This document shows positions 18,878-27,746 of a DNA stretch of 64,000 bases, piece after piece. Made by a program: the position numbers and the translations under genes. Origin of the DNA: Paenibacillus sp. PAMC 26794 (GTDB taxonomy: Bacteria > Bacillota > Bacilli > Paenibacillales > Paenibacillaceae); NCBI RefSeq assembly GCF_000316035.1, contig NZ_ANHX01000002.1, positions 62,001 through 126,000 on the forward strand, in the 5' to 3' direction. The notes beneath the pieces were generated by a model, which worked only from the letters and a program-made list of their open reading frames with translations, was not told the DNA's origin and made no database searches. Position 1 is the stretch's first letter, and each line of letters starts with the position of its first letter.

Positions 18878-19270
18878 ATGAGCGAATTGAAAAGTGATTT
18901 CCTGTACAGTGAAGAGCACGAATGGGTGCAAATCGTAGGGGAGGATACTGTACGTATTGGCATTACCGAGTTCGCGCAGCATCAGCTGGGTGACATTGTG
19001 TTTGTGGAATTGCCTGACCTTGAAACCAATGTAAAAACAGAGGACAGCATTGGAACGATCGAATCGGTCAAAACGGTTTCGGACTTGTTTTCTCCAGTCA
19101 CTGGTTCAATCATTGCGGTGAATGATTCGTTGCAGGACTCCCCTGAACTTGTTAACAGCTCTCCTTACGAGGAAGGCTGGATGATTGAGATCCGTGTTGA
19201 GGGAGATCTGACAGCAGCATTGTCTACATTGATGAATGCAGACGCGTATCGTAAACATACGGAAGAATAG
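18878..19270 (+). CDS. gcvH: glycine cleavage system H protein
   Basis: Lipoyl carrier shuttling the aminomethyl group between P-, T- and L-proteins. In 130 residues the lipoylated Lys65 lies in GTIESVKTVSDLFSP, with FVELPDL before it and the late SPYEEGWMIEI motif. It is divergent from gcvT-gcvPA-gcvPB and about 780 bases from gcvT, so it is under separate control although its product works in the same complex. The start is ATG with a GAGGCGGAT-type RBS. It could also serve in lipoate relay, as GcvH does in B. subtilis. Confidence 0.96.
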   Translation: MSELKSDFLYSEEHEWVQIVGEDTVRIGITEFAQHQLGDIVFVELPDLETNVKTEDSIGTIESVKTVSDLFSPVTGSIIAVNDSLQDSPELVNSSPYEEGWMIEIRVEGDLTAALSTLMNADAYRKHTEE

Positions 19271-19337
19271 TATCAACGAACTTGTACTTATTAACATATA
19301 TTTTATAACAAAATGAAAAGAGCTTCATATTGTTTCG

Positions 19338-19371
19338 ACCTGTGTGAGCCGGATGCTTGCACAGGTTTTTT
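19338..19371 (+). terminator. terminator after gcvH
   Basis: ACCTGTGTGAGC pairs with GCTTGCACAGGT via two G-U pairs, followed by six Ts. Confidence 0.85.
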
Positions 19372-19594
19372 GTGCTTTTTAAGGATGGTTTCCAATGCGG
19401 ATTGAAGCAGATTGTGGATGTGAATCGCCTGATTGGACCAAGCTATAGGTTAGAAATTGATTTTGGAAATGATAAAAGTCATAGGCAAGAAAAGTCTTGT
19501 GTACCAATGGGTTCAGCCATTATGCATCAATTAAAACGATTACATAACCTAATGTTGTCATCATTGTTCATGACGAAAGTACGCTTTCATTTCA
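19372..19594. other. intergenic stretch before mtlA
   Basis: No supported gene. An open frame starting inside the gcvH terminator crosses it, but has no family resemblance or RBS. The only visible element is a near-palindrome GAAAGTACGCTTTC around 19575-19588, a poor match to a cre site. Confidence 0.4.
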
Positions 19595-19623
19595 TTGAAC
19601 AGGAGAGCATTCTCGCTTAGGAT
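19595..19623 (+). promoter_or_regulatory. possible promoter of the mannitol operon
   Basis: TTGAAC (19595-19600), 17 bases, TAGGAT (19618-19623); about 65 bases before mtlA. Confidence 0.4.
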
Positions 19624-19689
19624 TACAGCAGGGGAGAAATGTTACCCCTTTCATAAATCATAATGACTTGATCCAAGGAGGATAATACA

Positions 19690-21144
19690 ATGAGTAATTT
19701 GGACCAATCGTCCAATTCCAAAGGTGGGCTACGGGTAGGTGTGCAACGTTTTGGCCGATTCCTGAGTGGTATGGTCATGCCAAATATGGGAGCGTTCATC
19801 GCCTGGGGATTAATTACGGCTCTGTTCATTCCGACAGGCTGGTTCCCTAACGAGACGCTTGCACAGCTAGTCGATCCGATGATCAAATATTTGCTGCCAC
19901 TGTTAATTGGTTACACCGGGGGTACGATGGTGCATGGTCAGCGTGGTGGCGTCGTGGGTGCCATTATGACCATCGGGGTCATCGTGGGTAGTGATATTCC
20001 GATGTTCCTCGGTGCGATGATTGCCGGACCTCTTGCAGCATGGATCATCAAAAAGTTCGATAAATCCATTGAAGGTAAAGTTAGAGCCGGATTTGAAATG
20101 CTGGTTAACAACTTCTCAGCTGGTATTATTGGCGGGATCTTGGGGATTTTTGCGCTACTGGGCATCGGGCCTGCTGTAGAAGCGATTAGCAAAGTATTGT
20201 CTGCCGGGGTACAAGGTCTAATGAATCTGGGCTTGTTACCGCTGGTCAACCTAATCATTGAACCAGGTAAAGTATTGTTCCTGAACAATGCAATCAACCA
20301 CGGGATTCTGACACCTATTGCAACAGATCAAGCAAGAGAATTAGGGCAATCCGTATTATACATGCTTGAATCGAACCCGGGTCCGGGACTGGGTATCTTG
20401 CTTGCGTACTGTTTCTTCGGACGCGGAATGGCCAAATCTTCTGCACCAGGTGCCGTTATCATTCATTTCTTCGGGGGAATCCATGAGATCTACTTCCCTT
20501 ACATTCTGATGAGACCCATTCTGATTCTTGCCGCAATTGCGGGTGGCGTCGCAGGTACATTAACATTCATGCTCACCGGAGCAGGACTTGTTTCGGCACC
20601 ATCACCGGGTAGTATTATCGCGTATTTCCTCTTAACACCAAAAGGTGGATACCTGCCGATGCTTGCAGGGGTGCTTGTAGCAGCCGTCGTTTCTTTCCTG
20701 GTTGCAGCAGTGTTGCTGAAAACGGGTAAACAAAAGGACGAAGATCTGGAGTCTGCATCCAGTCGGATGAAAGACATGAAGAGTCAAGGAATCGTGCCAA
20801 ACGCTGGCATTACGGCTAACCAACGCGAAGCAGACAGAGCCGCAGATATGGCTTCTTCTACAGTGAAAACAGATGTAAAGAAAATTGTCTTCTCCTGTGA
20901 TGCAGGCATGGGGTCGAGTGCCATGGGTGCTTCCATTCTACGCAAGAAGATGAAGGCAGAGGGGATTGACGTTACGGTGACCAATACGGCTATCAGTGAT
21001 ATCCCACCGGATGCAGATGTGGTCATCACACAACAAATATTAACCGATCGTGCCCGCTCCGTTGCGCCGAACGCAGAACATATATCCATCGACAACTTCC
21101 TAAAAAGCCCGGAATACGATGCGCTCGTTGAACGTCTAAAGTAA
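19690..21144 (+). CDS. mtlA: PTS mannitol-specific enzyme IICB
   Basis: Membrane transporter that takes up mannitol as mannitol-1-phosphate. The 484 residues consist of the membrane IIC domain (about 15-345), a charged linker and the IIB domain with phospho-Cys403 in FSCDAGMGSSAMGAS. The IIA domain is absent because it is encoded separately as mtlF, the usual Firmicute arrangement. An AAGGAGG RBS precedes the ATG. First gene of mtlA-mtlR-mtlF-mtlD. Confidence 0.96.
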   Translation: MSNLDQSSNSKGGLRVGVQRFGRFLSGMVMPNMGAFIAWGLITALFIPTGWFPNETLAQLVDPMIKYLLPLLIGYTGGTMVHGQRGGVVGAIMTIGVIVGSDIPMFLGAMIAGPLAAWIIKKFDKSIEGKVRAGFEMLVNNFSAGIIGGILGIFALLGIGPAVEAISKVLSAGVQGLMNLGLLPLVNLIIEPGKVLFLNNAINHGILTPIATDQARELGQSVLYMLESNPGPGLGILLAYCFFGRGMAKSSAPGAVIIHFFGGIHEIYFPYILMRPILILAAIAGGVAGTLTFMLTGAGLVSAPSPGSIIAYFLLTPKGGYLPMLAGVLVAAVVSFLVAAVLLKTGKQKDEDLESASSRMKDMKSQGIVPNAGITANQREADRAADMASSTVKTDVKKIVFSCDAGMGSSAMGASILRKKMKAEGIDVTVTNTAISDIPPDADVVITQQILTDRARSVAPNAEHISIDNFLKSPEYDALVERLK

Positions 21145-21182
21145 TTGCACGCATTCGTTTTCCCTGAGCCGGAGGCTGAGAT

Positions 21183-23285
21183 ATGAGTATTACCAAAAGA
21201 CAACGTGAAATCGTGGAGTTTCTGCTGGAGCATCCACATGAAGTAACAGCTGGCGAAATCGCTGTTGAAGTAAAGGTCAGTACCCGAACGGTTCACCGGG
21301 AGCTTCAAATGATTGAACAATGGCTTGAACCTTTGGGCATGAGGCTGGAAAAAAAATCAGGAACCGGTATCCGAATCGATGCCAGTTCCAATGATCTGGC
21401 TATATTACGCCAGCAACTAGAGGGTAAAGAATATGTAGAGTTTACGCCAGAAGAGCGTAAGCTCTTCATGCTTTGCATCCTGCTGGATGAACCCGAGCCT
21501 GTAAAGTTGCTCGCTCTGGCTTCGGATCTGAAAGTGACCGTATCTACCGTAACCACTGATCTGGACGATCTGGAGTCACGGATTCGTCAGGCGGGACTGA
21601 AGCTGGTTCGCAGACGTGGATATGGCGTCAAGATTAACGGAAGTGAGACGATTCATCGTACAGCCATAGCTGCACTTGCACTGGAATTTCTGGATGAGTC
21701 CGACCTGTTCGGAAGACAGCCTGAACAAGGGGGCTCCATCGTAAACCAAAAATTGCTGGATATGATTGGACATGGTGATGTGCTTACGGTCGAAAATGCG
21801 TTATGGCAACCAGACATCGAATGGCTGGAGAACATCCCGGAACGCCAATACATGAAGCTGCTGATTCAATTATCCGTCGCGGTTGTACGTATTCGTAAAG
21901 GCTTTGGCATTGGTCGTATTTCTCCACGAGAGAACACGGGAGATGCAGTTGCAGAGCAGGATCAGATGAAGGTTCCACCTTATATGGCTTCCCGCTTGTG
22001 TGGTGTGTTATCCACCCAGCTGGGGCTCACATTCTCTCCAGATGAGCAAGCTTATTTTCACAGACTATTAGTTGAGACAGAGCAGCGGATTCACTCTTCG
22101 CGGTTGTTGCCAATAGACGACTTGATTTTACTGGACAGGGTACATTCACTGATTGATCAGATGCAGGCGAGAACGCATTACGTCTTTCATGAGGATCGTT
22201 TGCTTCGTGAAGGTCTGCTTGGTCATATGCAACCTGTAATGGAGCGAATTGAAGGACAACAGATGATTCGTAATCCGCTTTTGCAGCAGATTCGCAAGGA
22301 TTATGATTCACTTTTTGAAGATGTCAAAAAATCTGTGGGGCAAGCTTGGCCAGGCACTGACGTTCCGGATGAGGAGATTGGTTTCTTGGTTATGCACTTT
22401 GGAGCTTCCATCGAAAGGTTACGTGCATTGAAACGGGAGATCAGGGCGATCATCGTGTGTACAAGCGGAATTGGATCATCACGCATGCTTTCCAGCCGAT
22501 TATCCAAGGAGATTCCCGAGATTCGGATCATGGATAGCGTGTCCTGGTATGAAGCTGCCCGGATACCTACAGATCAATATGATCTGGTGTTATCCACTGT
22601 CGATCTGCCGATGGATGAGCATCAGTATTACAAGGTGAGTCCACTGCTTACGGCAGAAGAGAGCGAACGACTGCGTCATTTTATCCGAACAACTACGTTA
22701 CAACGACAGCATCACAAGCCGTGGGAGACAGAGGTTCAGACCACAAGTCGTTACTCGGACCCTGACGGAATGGAAGCTATTTTAGTTGAAATCGTCCGAA
22801 TTATTGGCAAGTTTCAGGTGTACCCGTTGGATAATCAGGATATCGGGTTCTATAAGACAGTATATGCGATGTGCAACGTACTCCATGGATCTGGTGTGCT
22901 GAAGGAACCGGGGGAGATCGCAAAACGGTTGGAGGCACGTGAAGCAGTGGGGAGTCAGAAGATTCCCGGTACAAGACTTGCGCTGTTTCATACACGCAGT
23001 GAGGGAATCTACAGGCCGTCCATTAGCTTGTTTCAACTCACTGAGCCACTCCTTCGTACGCCGGATGATCCGGCAGGAGTTACCCATATCCTCTTGATGC
23101 TCGGTCCCAGAGAATTATCCAAGGAAAGTCTGGAGGTTCTCAGTGAGATCAGCGCCCTGTTATTGCAGGAAGAAATGATTACATTGTTGGAAAAGGGTAT
23201 CAGGGATGAACTCATTCATTACCTGTCCCAGGAACTCGTTGGATTTTATCGCAGTAAAACCGAAATTGGAGGTCAACCATTATGA
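21183..23285 (+). CDS. mtlR: mannitol operon transcriptional activator MtlR
   Basis: PRD-type multidomain activator. The 700 residues contain two N-terminal winged-helix segments (about 3-60 and 85-155), two PTS regulation domains (about 190-410), an EIIB(Gat)-like domain with the Cys motif VCTSGIGSSRM (about 421-431), and a C-terminal EIIA(Mtl)-like domain (about 520-690). Its activity should be set by phosphorylation from HPr and MtlA/MtlF. Unlike in B. subtilis, where mtlR is remote, it is inside the operon here. It overlaps mtlF by 4 bases (ATGA). Confidence 0.94.
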   Translation: MSITKRQREIVEFLLEHPHEVTAGEIAVEVKVSTRTVHRELQMIEQWLEPLGMRLEKKSGTGIRIDASSNDLAILRQQLEGKEYVEFTPEERKLFMLCILLDEPEPVKLLALASDLKVTVSTVTTDLDDLESRIRQAGLKLVRRRGYGVKINGSETIHRTAIAALALEFLDESDLFGRQPEQGGSIVNQKLLDMIGHGDVLTVENALWQPDIEWLENIPERQYMKLLIQLSVAVVRIRKGFGIGRISPRENTGDAVAEQDQMKVPPYMASRLCGVLSTQLGLTFSPDEQAYFHRLLVETEQRIHSSRLLPIDDLILLDRVHSLIDQMQARTHYVFHEDRLLREGLLGHMQPVMERIEGQQMIRNPLLQQIRKDYDSLFEDVKKSVGQAWPGTDVPDEEIGFLVMHFGASIERLRALKREIRAIIVCTSGIGSSRMLSSRLSKEIPEIRIMDSVSWYEAARIPTDQYDLVLSTVDLPMDEHQYYKVSPLLTAEESERLRHFIRTTTLQRQHHKPWETEVQTTSRYSDPDGMEAILVEIVRIIGKFQVYPLDNQDIGFYKTVYAMCNVLHGSGVLKEPGEIAKRLEAREAVGSQKIPGTRLALFHTRSEGIYRPSISLFQLTEPLLRTPDDPAGVTHILLMLGPRELSKESLEVLSEISALLLQEEMITLLEKGIRDELIHYLSQELVGFYRSKTEIGGQPL

Positions 23286-23716
23286 GTATGTTAACAACAG
23301 ATAAAGTCATCATGAATGCGACGGCTCAGGACAAATACGAAGCGATTCGTATGGCAGGACAGATTCTAAAGGATGCGGGACATATTACCGCTGATTACAT
23401 TGAGAAGATGATTGAACGTGAAGAGATTGTCTCGACCTATGTAGGGAACGGCCTGGCTATTCCGCATGGTACAAAGGAATCCAAAGCGTTCATTTTATCC
23501 ACAGGTATTTCTGTCATTCAGTATCCACAAGGTGTTGATTTTGGCGAAGAAAAGGCTTATATGGTCATTGGTATCGCGGCTCAAGGCGGGGAACATATGG
23601 AGATCTTGACTAGCATCGCGGTGATCTGTGCTGAGGATGAGAATATGGAGGCCCTGCGTCTGGCGAAAACAGCCGAAGAAGTAATCGCTATTCTGGAAAG
23701 TGAAATGGAGCTATGA
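23282..23716 (+). CDS. mtlF: PTS mannitol-specific enzyme IIA
   Basis: Cytoplasmic phosphocarrier between HPr and MtlA. The 144-residue protein is a single EIIA type-2 domain with the active histidine at residue 62 in GNGLAIPHGTKES. It overlaps both neighbours by 4 bases (ATGA at each junction), implying coupled translation with mtlR and mtlD. Length and motif are typical. Confidence 0.95.
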   Translation: MSMLTTDKVIMNATAQDKYEAIRMAGQILKDAGHITADYIEKMIEREEIVSTYVGNGLAIPHGTKESKAFILSTGISVIQYPQGVDFGEEKAYMVIGIAAQGGEHMEILTSIAVICAEDENMEALRLAKTAEEVIAILESEMEL

Positions 23717-24858
23717 AGGCCCTACACTTTGGTGCAGGTAACATTGGACGCGGATTTATCGGCTTGATTCTGTCCCGTGCAGGGTATGAGGTGATTTTCT
23801 CCGACGTGAATCAGACCTTGGTAACAGCTCTCCAGCAACGGGGGCAGTATACGGTGGAACTGGCTAACAAAAGTAAAGATCAGGAGACCGTTACGGGTGT
23901 GAATGCAATTGATGGGACCCATCTGGACACCGTTGCCCAAACTGTGGTGGAAGCTGATCTGATTACAACAGCAGTGGGCGTGGGCGTACTGAAGCATATT
24001 GCACCAGGCATTGCGAAAGGACTTGAGAAAAGACTGAATTCCAATCCTGCTCAAAACCCGCTTCACATTATCGCTTGCGAGAACGCAATTGGAGCCAGTA
24101 CACAATTGAAAGAGCATGTATATGCTCTGCTTGATGAAGAGGTACGATCCCTTGCAGATCAGTACATTTATTTTCCTGACTCGGCCGTAGACCGGATTGT
24201 GCCTATTCAGCATCATGACGATCCTCTGCATGTACAGGTTGAGCCTTTTTACGAGTGGGTGGTGGATCGTTCCCAGATGGCTCCTGCATTCAGACCGGTT
24301 GAGGGCATTCAATATGTCGATGATCTGGAGCCGTATATCGAACGGAAGCTGTTCACTGTTAATACAGGACACTGCGTTGCAGCATACATCGGTAAGGTGC
24401 ACGGGTATGACACGATTCAGAAGGCTATTGCCGACGAAAAGGTGAAATCGATTGTCTACGGCGCTTTGCAGGAAACTGGAAAAGTTCTGGTGAAGCGTTT
24501 TGCATTCAACCCGGAAGAACATGAGCGGTATATTGTCAAAATATTGGGAAGATTCGTAAACCCCTATCTCACCGATGAGGTTACTCGTGTTGGTCGTTCT
24601 CCGCTGCGCAAGTTGTCTCCGAATGATCGTCTGGTTCGCCCGGCCCTTCAGGCATATGCGGATGGCACCGAAACGACCTATCTGGCTATGGGTATGGCAG
24701 CAGCCTGCAAGTTCGATGTCTCCGATGATCCGGAAGCAGTTGAACTTCAGGACATGATCCGCCAGAAGGGGATTACAGCCGCGCTCCACCATTATACTTC
24801 CATGGATGAGCATCATCCGGTGCTTGAACAGGCTGTTGCCCAGTATGACCGAATGTAA
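23713..24858 (+). CDS. mtlD: mannitol-1-phosphate 5-dehydrogenase
   Basis: NAD-dependent polyol dehydrogenase converting mannitol-1-phosphate to fructose-6-phosphate. The 381-residue protein begins MKALHFGAGNIGRGFIG, the N-terminal Rossmann motif, and carries the family segments IACENAIGAS and VNTGHCVAAYIG plus the conserved GRSPLRKLSPNDRLV near residue 295. Last gene of the mannitol operon, followed by a strong hairpin. Confidence 0.97.
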   Translation: MKALHFGAGNIGRGFIGLILSRAGYEVIFSDVNQTLVTALQQRGQYTVELANKSKDQETVTGVNAIDGTHLDTVAQTVVEADLITTAVGVGVLKHIAPGIAKGLEKRLNSNPAQNPLHIIACENAIGASTQLKEHVYALLDEEVRSLADQYIYFPDSAVDRIVPIQHHDDPLHVQVEPFYEWVVDRSQMAPAFRPVEGIQYVDDLEPYIERKLFTVNTGHCVAAYIGKVHGYDTIQKAIADEKVKSIVYGALQETGKVLVKRFAFNPEEHERYIVKILGRFVNPYLTDEVTRVGRSPLRKLSPNDRLVRPALQAYADGTETTYLAMGMAAACKFDVSDDPEAVELQDMIRQKGITAALHHYTSMDEHHPVLEQAVAQYDRM

Positions 24859-24899
24859 GAGCAGTGGTAGCCAGCTAACAGTATAGATGAGGCATAATG

Positions 24900-24941
24900 A
24901 AGAAGAGCCATACAGTTGTTAACTGAGTGGCTCTTCTTTTG
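24900..24941. terminator. bidirectional terminator between mtlD and the CWC gene
   Basis: AAGAAGAGCCA pairs perfectly with TGGCTCTTCTT, followed by TTTT on the plus strand; the minus-strand arm covers the end of the convergent CWC gene. Confidence 0.85.
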
Positions 24942-25170
24942 GTTGGCGTTTATCGGCATAGTCATCCAAACAGCGTTGACATATGCACGATTTTCGGCGC
25001 TGCTCTGCCGGAATGCGATCAAATACACCTTCGGGGAAAGTAGCCCGGTTACACCAGCATTCCGAATGAGGATGTCCTGCGGCATAGGAACAGCGATTAG
25101 CTTCCCCGCATAATGGGCAGACAAGAACATCGATATGGATGTGCTCTTGATCGTCTTGTTCTGCAGACAT
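24919..25170 (-). CDS. cysteine-rich CWC family protein
   Basis: An 83-residue protein with CPLCGEANRC, the diagnostic CWC triplet in ECWCNRATFP, and CICQRCLDDY. This pattern identifies the small cysteine-rich CWC family, likely zinc-binding and of unknown role. The ATG at 25170 has the RBS GGGAGGGA. It is convergent with mtlD, and its 3' end overlaps the shared terminator hairpin, so the last codons are part of the stem. Family assignment is good; function is unknown. Confidence 0.85.
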   Translation of the reverse strand: MSAEQDDQEHIHIDVLVCPLCGEANRCSYAAGHPHSECWCNRATFPEGVFDRIPAEQRRKSCICQRCLDDYADKRQPKEEPLS

Positions 25171-25309
25171 TCAGTTCTTCCCTCCCTGTGGAATAGCTAC
25201 GAGCTGAAGTTGAACATACTGGTCCCAGTATAACAGAAATACGCCGGTGATTATGAATTTCACTGTGTATATATGACTTCCATTTCACCACATCTGTTTC
25301 TCTCATCGG

Positions 25310-27313
25310 CTATTCTTCAGGCGGTATTTCGATCTGTAGGCCTTCCACATGTTTGCGTCCCATCAACTTACGCTTCTTTCGATTTTCCTTTGTTTCTAGC
25401 ACAATGTCCAAGTCATAATCGTCACCTGGATAAAGCTCATCGGCAGATATATGCAGAGTCAGGCGTTTCTTATGGATTTTGACTTTGCGTCCCCTGAGCA
25501 TGACCCCGATATTTCCACGGCTATCCTCGACATCACAGACGATGCCCGACTGATTGAGATAGGCTACATATACCCGATCCCCTTTGCGAAAATTTTTGGC
25601 AGGAGCAGGGGGAGCTGACTCTCTTGGTGTTGTATTTTTGTGGAGACCGATTGAATACTTTGACTGCTTCGACTGATTCTGTTTGGACAAATCTGCGGGG
25701 CCGTCTGCTTCTGCAACAGAACGATCAGGCGTCAGGACCGGAGTTTCCAAAGGAGGTGACGTGAACACGAATGTACGATCTCTTGAAATACTTTGATCGG
25801 ACAGGGACTTGGATCGCTCGATAATTCGTTGTGGCATGCCCAGCTTTAATGCGATGGAATAAGCATAGCTCTCACCAGCTTCTCCGATACGCAATCGATA
25901 CAGCGGCTGGAGAGAAACGGTGTCAAATTCCATACGGGCATTTTCGAATCCTGGCGTGGCAGCTGCAAAATGTTTGATTTCACCAAAATGTGTTGTCGCT
26001 ACAACGGTTGCTCCGCGGCTGTGCAGTTCCTCCAGCATGGCGATAGAAAGTCCGACGCCTTCACCTGGATCTGTGCCGGAGGCCATCTCATCAATGAGCA
26101 CCAGCGTCGATGGATTGGCCTGTTCCAGTATGCCAATCATATTGCGAATATGTGCGGAGAATGTACTGAGCGCTTGTTCCAGACTCTGCCCGTCACCAAT
26201 ATCAACCGCTACCTCGTCATAAACGGCCATCTCGCCACCCTCCTCCACGGGAATAAGCAAACCGGATTGCATCATCAGGGTTAGCAAACCTAGTGTTTTG
26301 AGTGCGACCGTTTTACCACCGGTATTCGGGCCCGTAATAATGAGCGACGAATACGTTCTGCCGATTGCAATATCAAGGGGAACCATAGAAGAACCCATGA
26401 ATGGATGACGTGCACGTTGAAGGCTGATGTGGCCTTGCGTATTGACTCGAACGGTACGTCCATCCATGGTGGCCGCATATTTGGCTTTGGCAAACAGGAA
26501 ATCCAGCACACCTACCGTTTCGGTGTTCAGGGCGATTTCACGGCTATACGATTCGGTCAGGGAGGTTAAATCACCGAGAATTCTCATCTCCTCTCGGGAC
26601 TCCTCCGCTTGTAGAGCGGCCAATTCCATCTGTAAACTTACTAATTCAACAGGTTCGATATACACGGTTTGCCCGCTCCCGGATTCATCCAGTACAATGC
26701 CTTTCACCTGTTTACGGAACTCTTTCTTAATGGGCAGAACCGTTCTTCCTCCGCGTTGACTAATGACATGTTCCTGCATAATGGAGCGATGTTTGCTCAC
26801 CAGAGAATCAAGCTTTCGTTTCATGCGTTCCTCATTCACCGTCACTTTTTTACGAATTCGAATGAGTTCTTTGCTCGCCTGATCCTGAATGCGTCCACTA
26901 TGGATGCAGCGCTCGATCTCACTCAGCAAAGGTTCGATCAAAATCATGGATGCTGCATAACAACTGACGTTGGGAGCGGCCACGGATTTGCCCTCCATGT
27001 ACTTCATGAGTTGTGAACAGCTCCGCAGGAACTGAGCAAGATGACTGAAATCGCGTTCACTGAATAGATAACCGGTGCCAAGCAGATCCATAATGGTTTC
27101 CATTCCGTCGAGTGAAGGGAGGGGGATACTGGCCCCGAAGCGAATCAACGCAGCTGCTTCTGTTGTTTCTTCCAGGCGAATCTGAATCAGGTGAGCATCT
27201 ACCATCGGTTTTAGTTCTCTGGCATAACGTTTTCCCAGATAAGACAGGGCGCAGTCTGCAACGTTTTTTTGAATTTGTGGATAGCCCAAACTGTTTAATG
27301 TGTTTTCATTCAT
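25310..27313 (-). CDS. MutS2-family ATPase lacking the Smr domain
   Basis: A 667-residue MutS2 paralogue. Visible MutS2 hallmarks are the clamp-region motif GQTVYIEP (214-221), Walker A GPNTGGKT (328-335), DIGDGQSLEQALSTFS (371-386), Walker B LIDEMASGTDP (406-416) and ATTHFGEIK (439-447). After the ATPase comes a poorly conserved linker (about 505-570) and a KOW-like module (about 575-615). The protein then stops: the long coiled coil and C-terminal Smr nuclease domain of canonical MutS2 (about 780 residues) are missing. ATG 27313 follows AAGGAGAG; an upstream in-frame extension is not needed. Canonical MutS2 acts in recombination suppression and splits collided ribosomes. Without Smr, an ATP-driven ribosome-splitting or antibiotic-protection role is my inference, supported by the attenuator-like leader. 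Confidence 0.92.
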   Translation of the reverse strand: MNENTLNSLGYPQIQKNVADCALSYLGKRYARELKPMVDAHLIQIRLEETTEAAALIRFGASIPLPSLDGMETIMDLLGTGYLFSERDFSHLAQFLRSCSQLMKYMEGKSVAAPNVSCYAASMILIEPLLSEIERCIHSGRIQDQASKELIRIRKKVTVNEERMKRKLDSLVSKHRSIMQEHVISQRGGRTVLPIKKEFRKQVKGIVLDESGSGQTVYIEPVELVSLQMELAALQAEESREEMRILGDLTSLTESYSREIALNTETVGVLDFLFAKAKYAATMDGRTVRVNTQGHISLQRARHPFMGSSMVPLDIAIGRTYSSLIITGPNTGGKTVALKTLGLLTLMMQSGLLIPVEEGGEMAVYDEVAVDIGDGQSLEQALSTFSAHIRNMIGILEQANPSTLVLIDEMASGTDPGEGVGLSIAMLEELHSRGATVVATTHFGEIKHFAAATPGFENARMEFDTVSLQPLYRLRIGEAGESYAYSIALKLGMPQRIIERSKSLSDQSISRDRTFVFTSPPLETPVLTPDRSVAEADGPADLSKQNQSKQSKYSIGLHKNTTPRESAPPAPAKNFRKGDRVYVAYLNQSGIVCDVEDSRGNIGVMLRGRKVKIHKKRLTLHISADELYPGDDYDLDIVLETKENRKKRKLMGRKHVEGLQIEIPPEE

Positions 27314-27460
27314 GCGTAATCTCTCCTTGGATTTGAATTGGAATTTCAGTTGACGCGCTGAAACATATTCCTGGAAAACGCAAAAAGGGGGGGGAATGAA
27401 ACAAACGTCATTCTCCGCCCTAAACGTATGGGAAAGCAAAGTCCACTACAGGCCTATATT

Positions 27461-27487
27461 AAAAAATCCGCGCTGAACTCAGCGCGG
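27461..27487 (-). terminator. leader terminator upstream of the MutS2-like gene
   Basis: On the minus strand CCGCGCTGA-gt-TCAGCGCGG (9 perfect GC-rich pairs, 2-base loop as written) is followed by six Ts. It lies about 150 bases before the start codon and after the leader ORF, so it must be overcome for full-length transcription. Confidence 0.9.
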
Positions 27488-27536
27488 AAATAGACCCGGA
27501 CAATTACAATCCCGGAGGCGATTTATGATATCCGCT

Positions 27537-27648
27537 GTTCTTAACTAAGTACAGGGATCTGGCGCATCATGAAATACACGTATGCCATACGGGCACAAGC
27601 GCAATGAAAGGCCAAACTCCTGAATATTAAACTTGGTTAGTTAAGAAC
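27537..27648 (-). repeat. 12-bp long-range stem overlapping the leader ORF
   Basis: On the minus strand GTTCTTAACTAA (complement 27637-27648), which is the last three codons and stop of the leader ORF, is perfectly complementary to TTAGTTAAGAAC (complement 27537-27548), 88 bases downstream. The 3' half continues into AGCGGA. The combined GAACAGCGGA can also pair, with two 2-base bulges, to TCCGCGCTGAGTTC in the terminator. The two pairings are mutually exclusive. Confidence 0.8.
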
Positions 27649-27660
27649 ATTCACCGACAT
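27637..27660 (-). CDS. seven-residue leader peptide MSVNVLN
   Basis: ATG-TCG-GTG-AAT-GTT-CTT-AAC-TAA on the minus strand, preceded by a near-perfect RBS AAAGGAGAG at a 7-base spacing; the downstream MutS2-like gene has the closely similar AAGGAGAG. Its last codons form one arm of the long-range stem, so ribosome position on it would decide whether the stem forms. It is too short to be detected by gene finders. It could be chance, but RBS, spacing, promoter, stem and terminator together make a regulatory leader likely. Confidence 0.7.
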   Translation of the reverse strand: MSVNVLN

Positions 27661-27695
27661 TAAAAATCTCTCCTTTGATTGAGGAATATGCAACC

Positions 27696-27725
27696 AATAT
27701 AAACTGGAAATTGGTTTAAAGTCAA
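27696..27725 (-). promoter_or_regulatory. sigma-A promoter of the MutS2-like leader
   Basis: TTGACT (complement 27720-27725) and TATATT (complement 27696-27701, 18-base spacer) or TTATAT (17-base spacer). Predicted transcription starts just before the leader RBS. Confidence 0.65.
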
Positions 27726-27746
27726 CCTTAGAATAAATGAGTGGAC

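Noticed and set aside
19572..19590. cre site upstream of mtlA
   Set aside because: Three mismatches to the consensus core; called only as a near-palindrome.
19357..19620. 87-codon open frame downstream of gcvH
   Set aside because: It begins inside the gcvH terminator, has no RBS and no recognisable protein character.
27440..27700. T-box or known riboswitch before the MutS2-like gene
   Set aside because: No T-box GGGTGGNACCGCG element and none of the aptamer cores I know; the short ORF plus alternative stems fit attenuation better.
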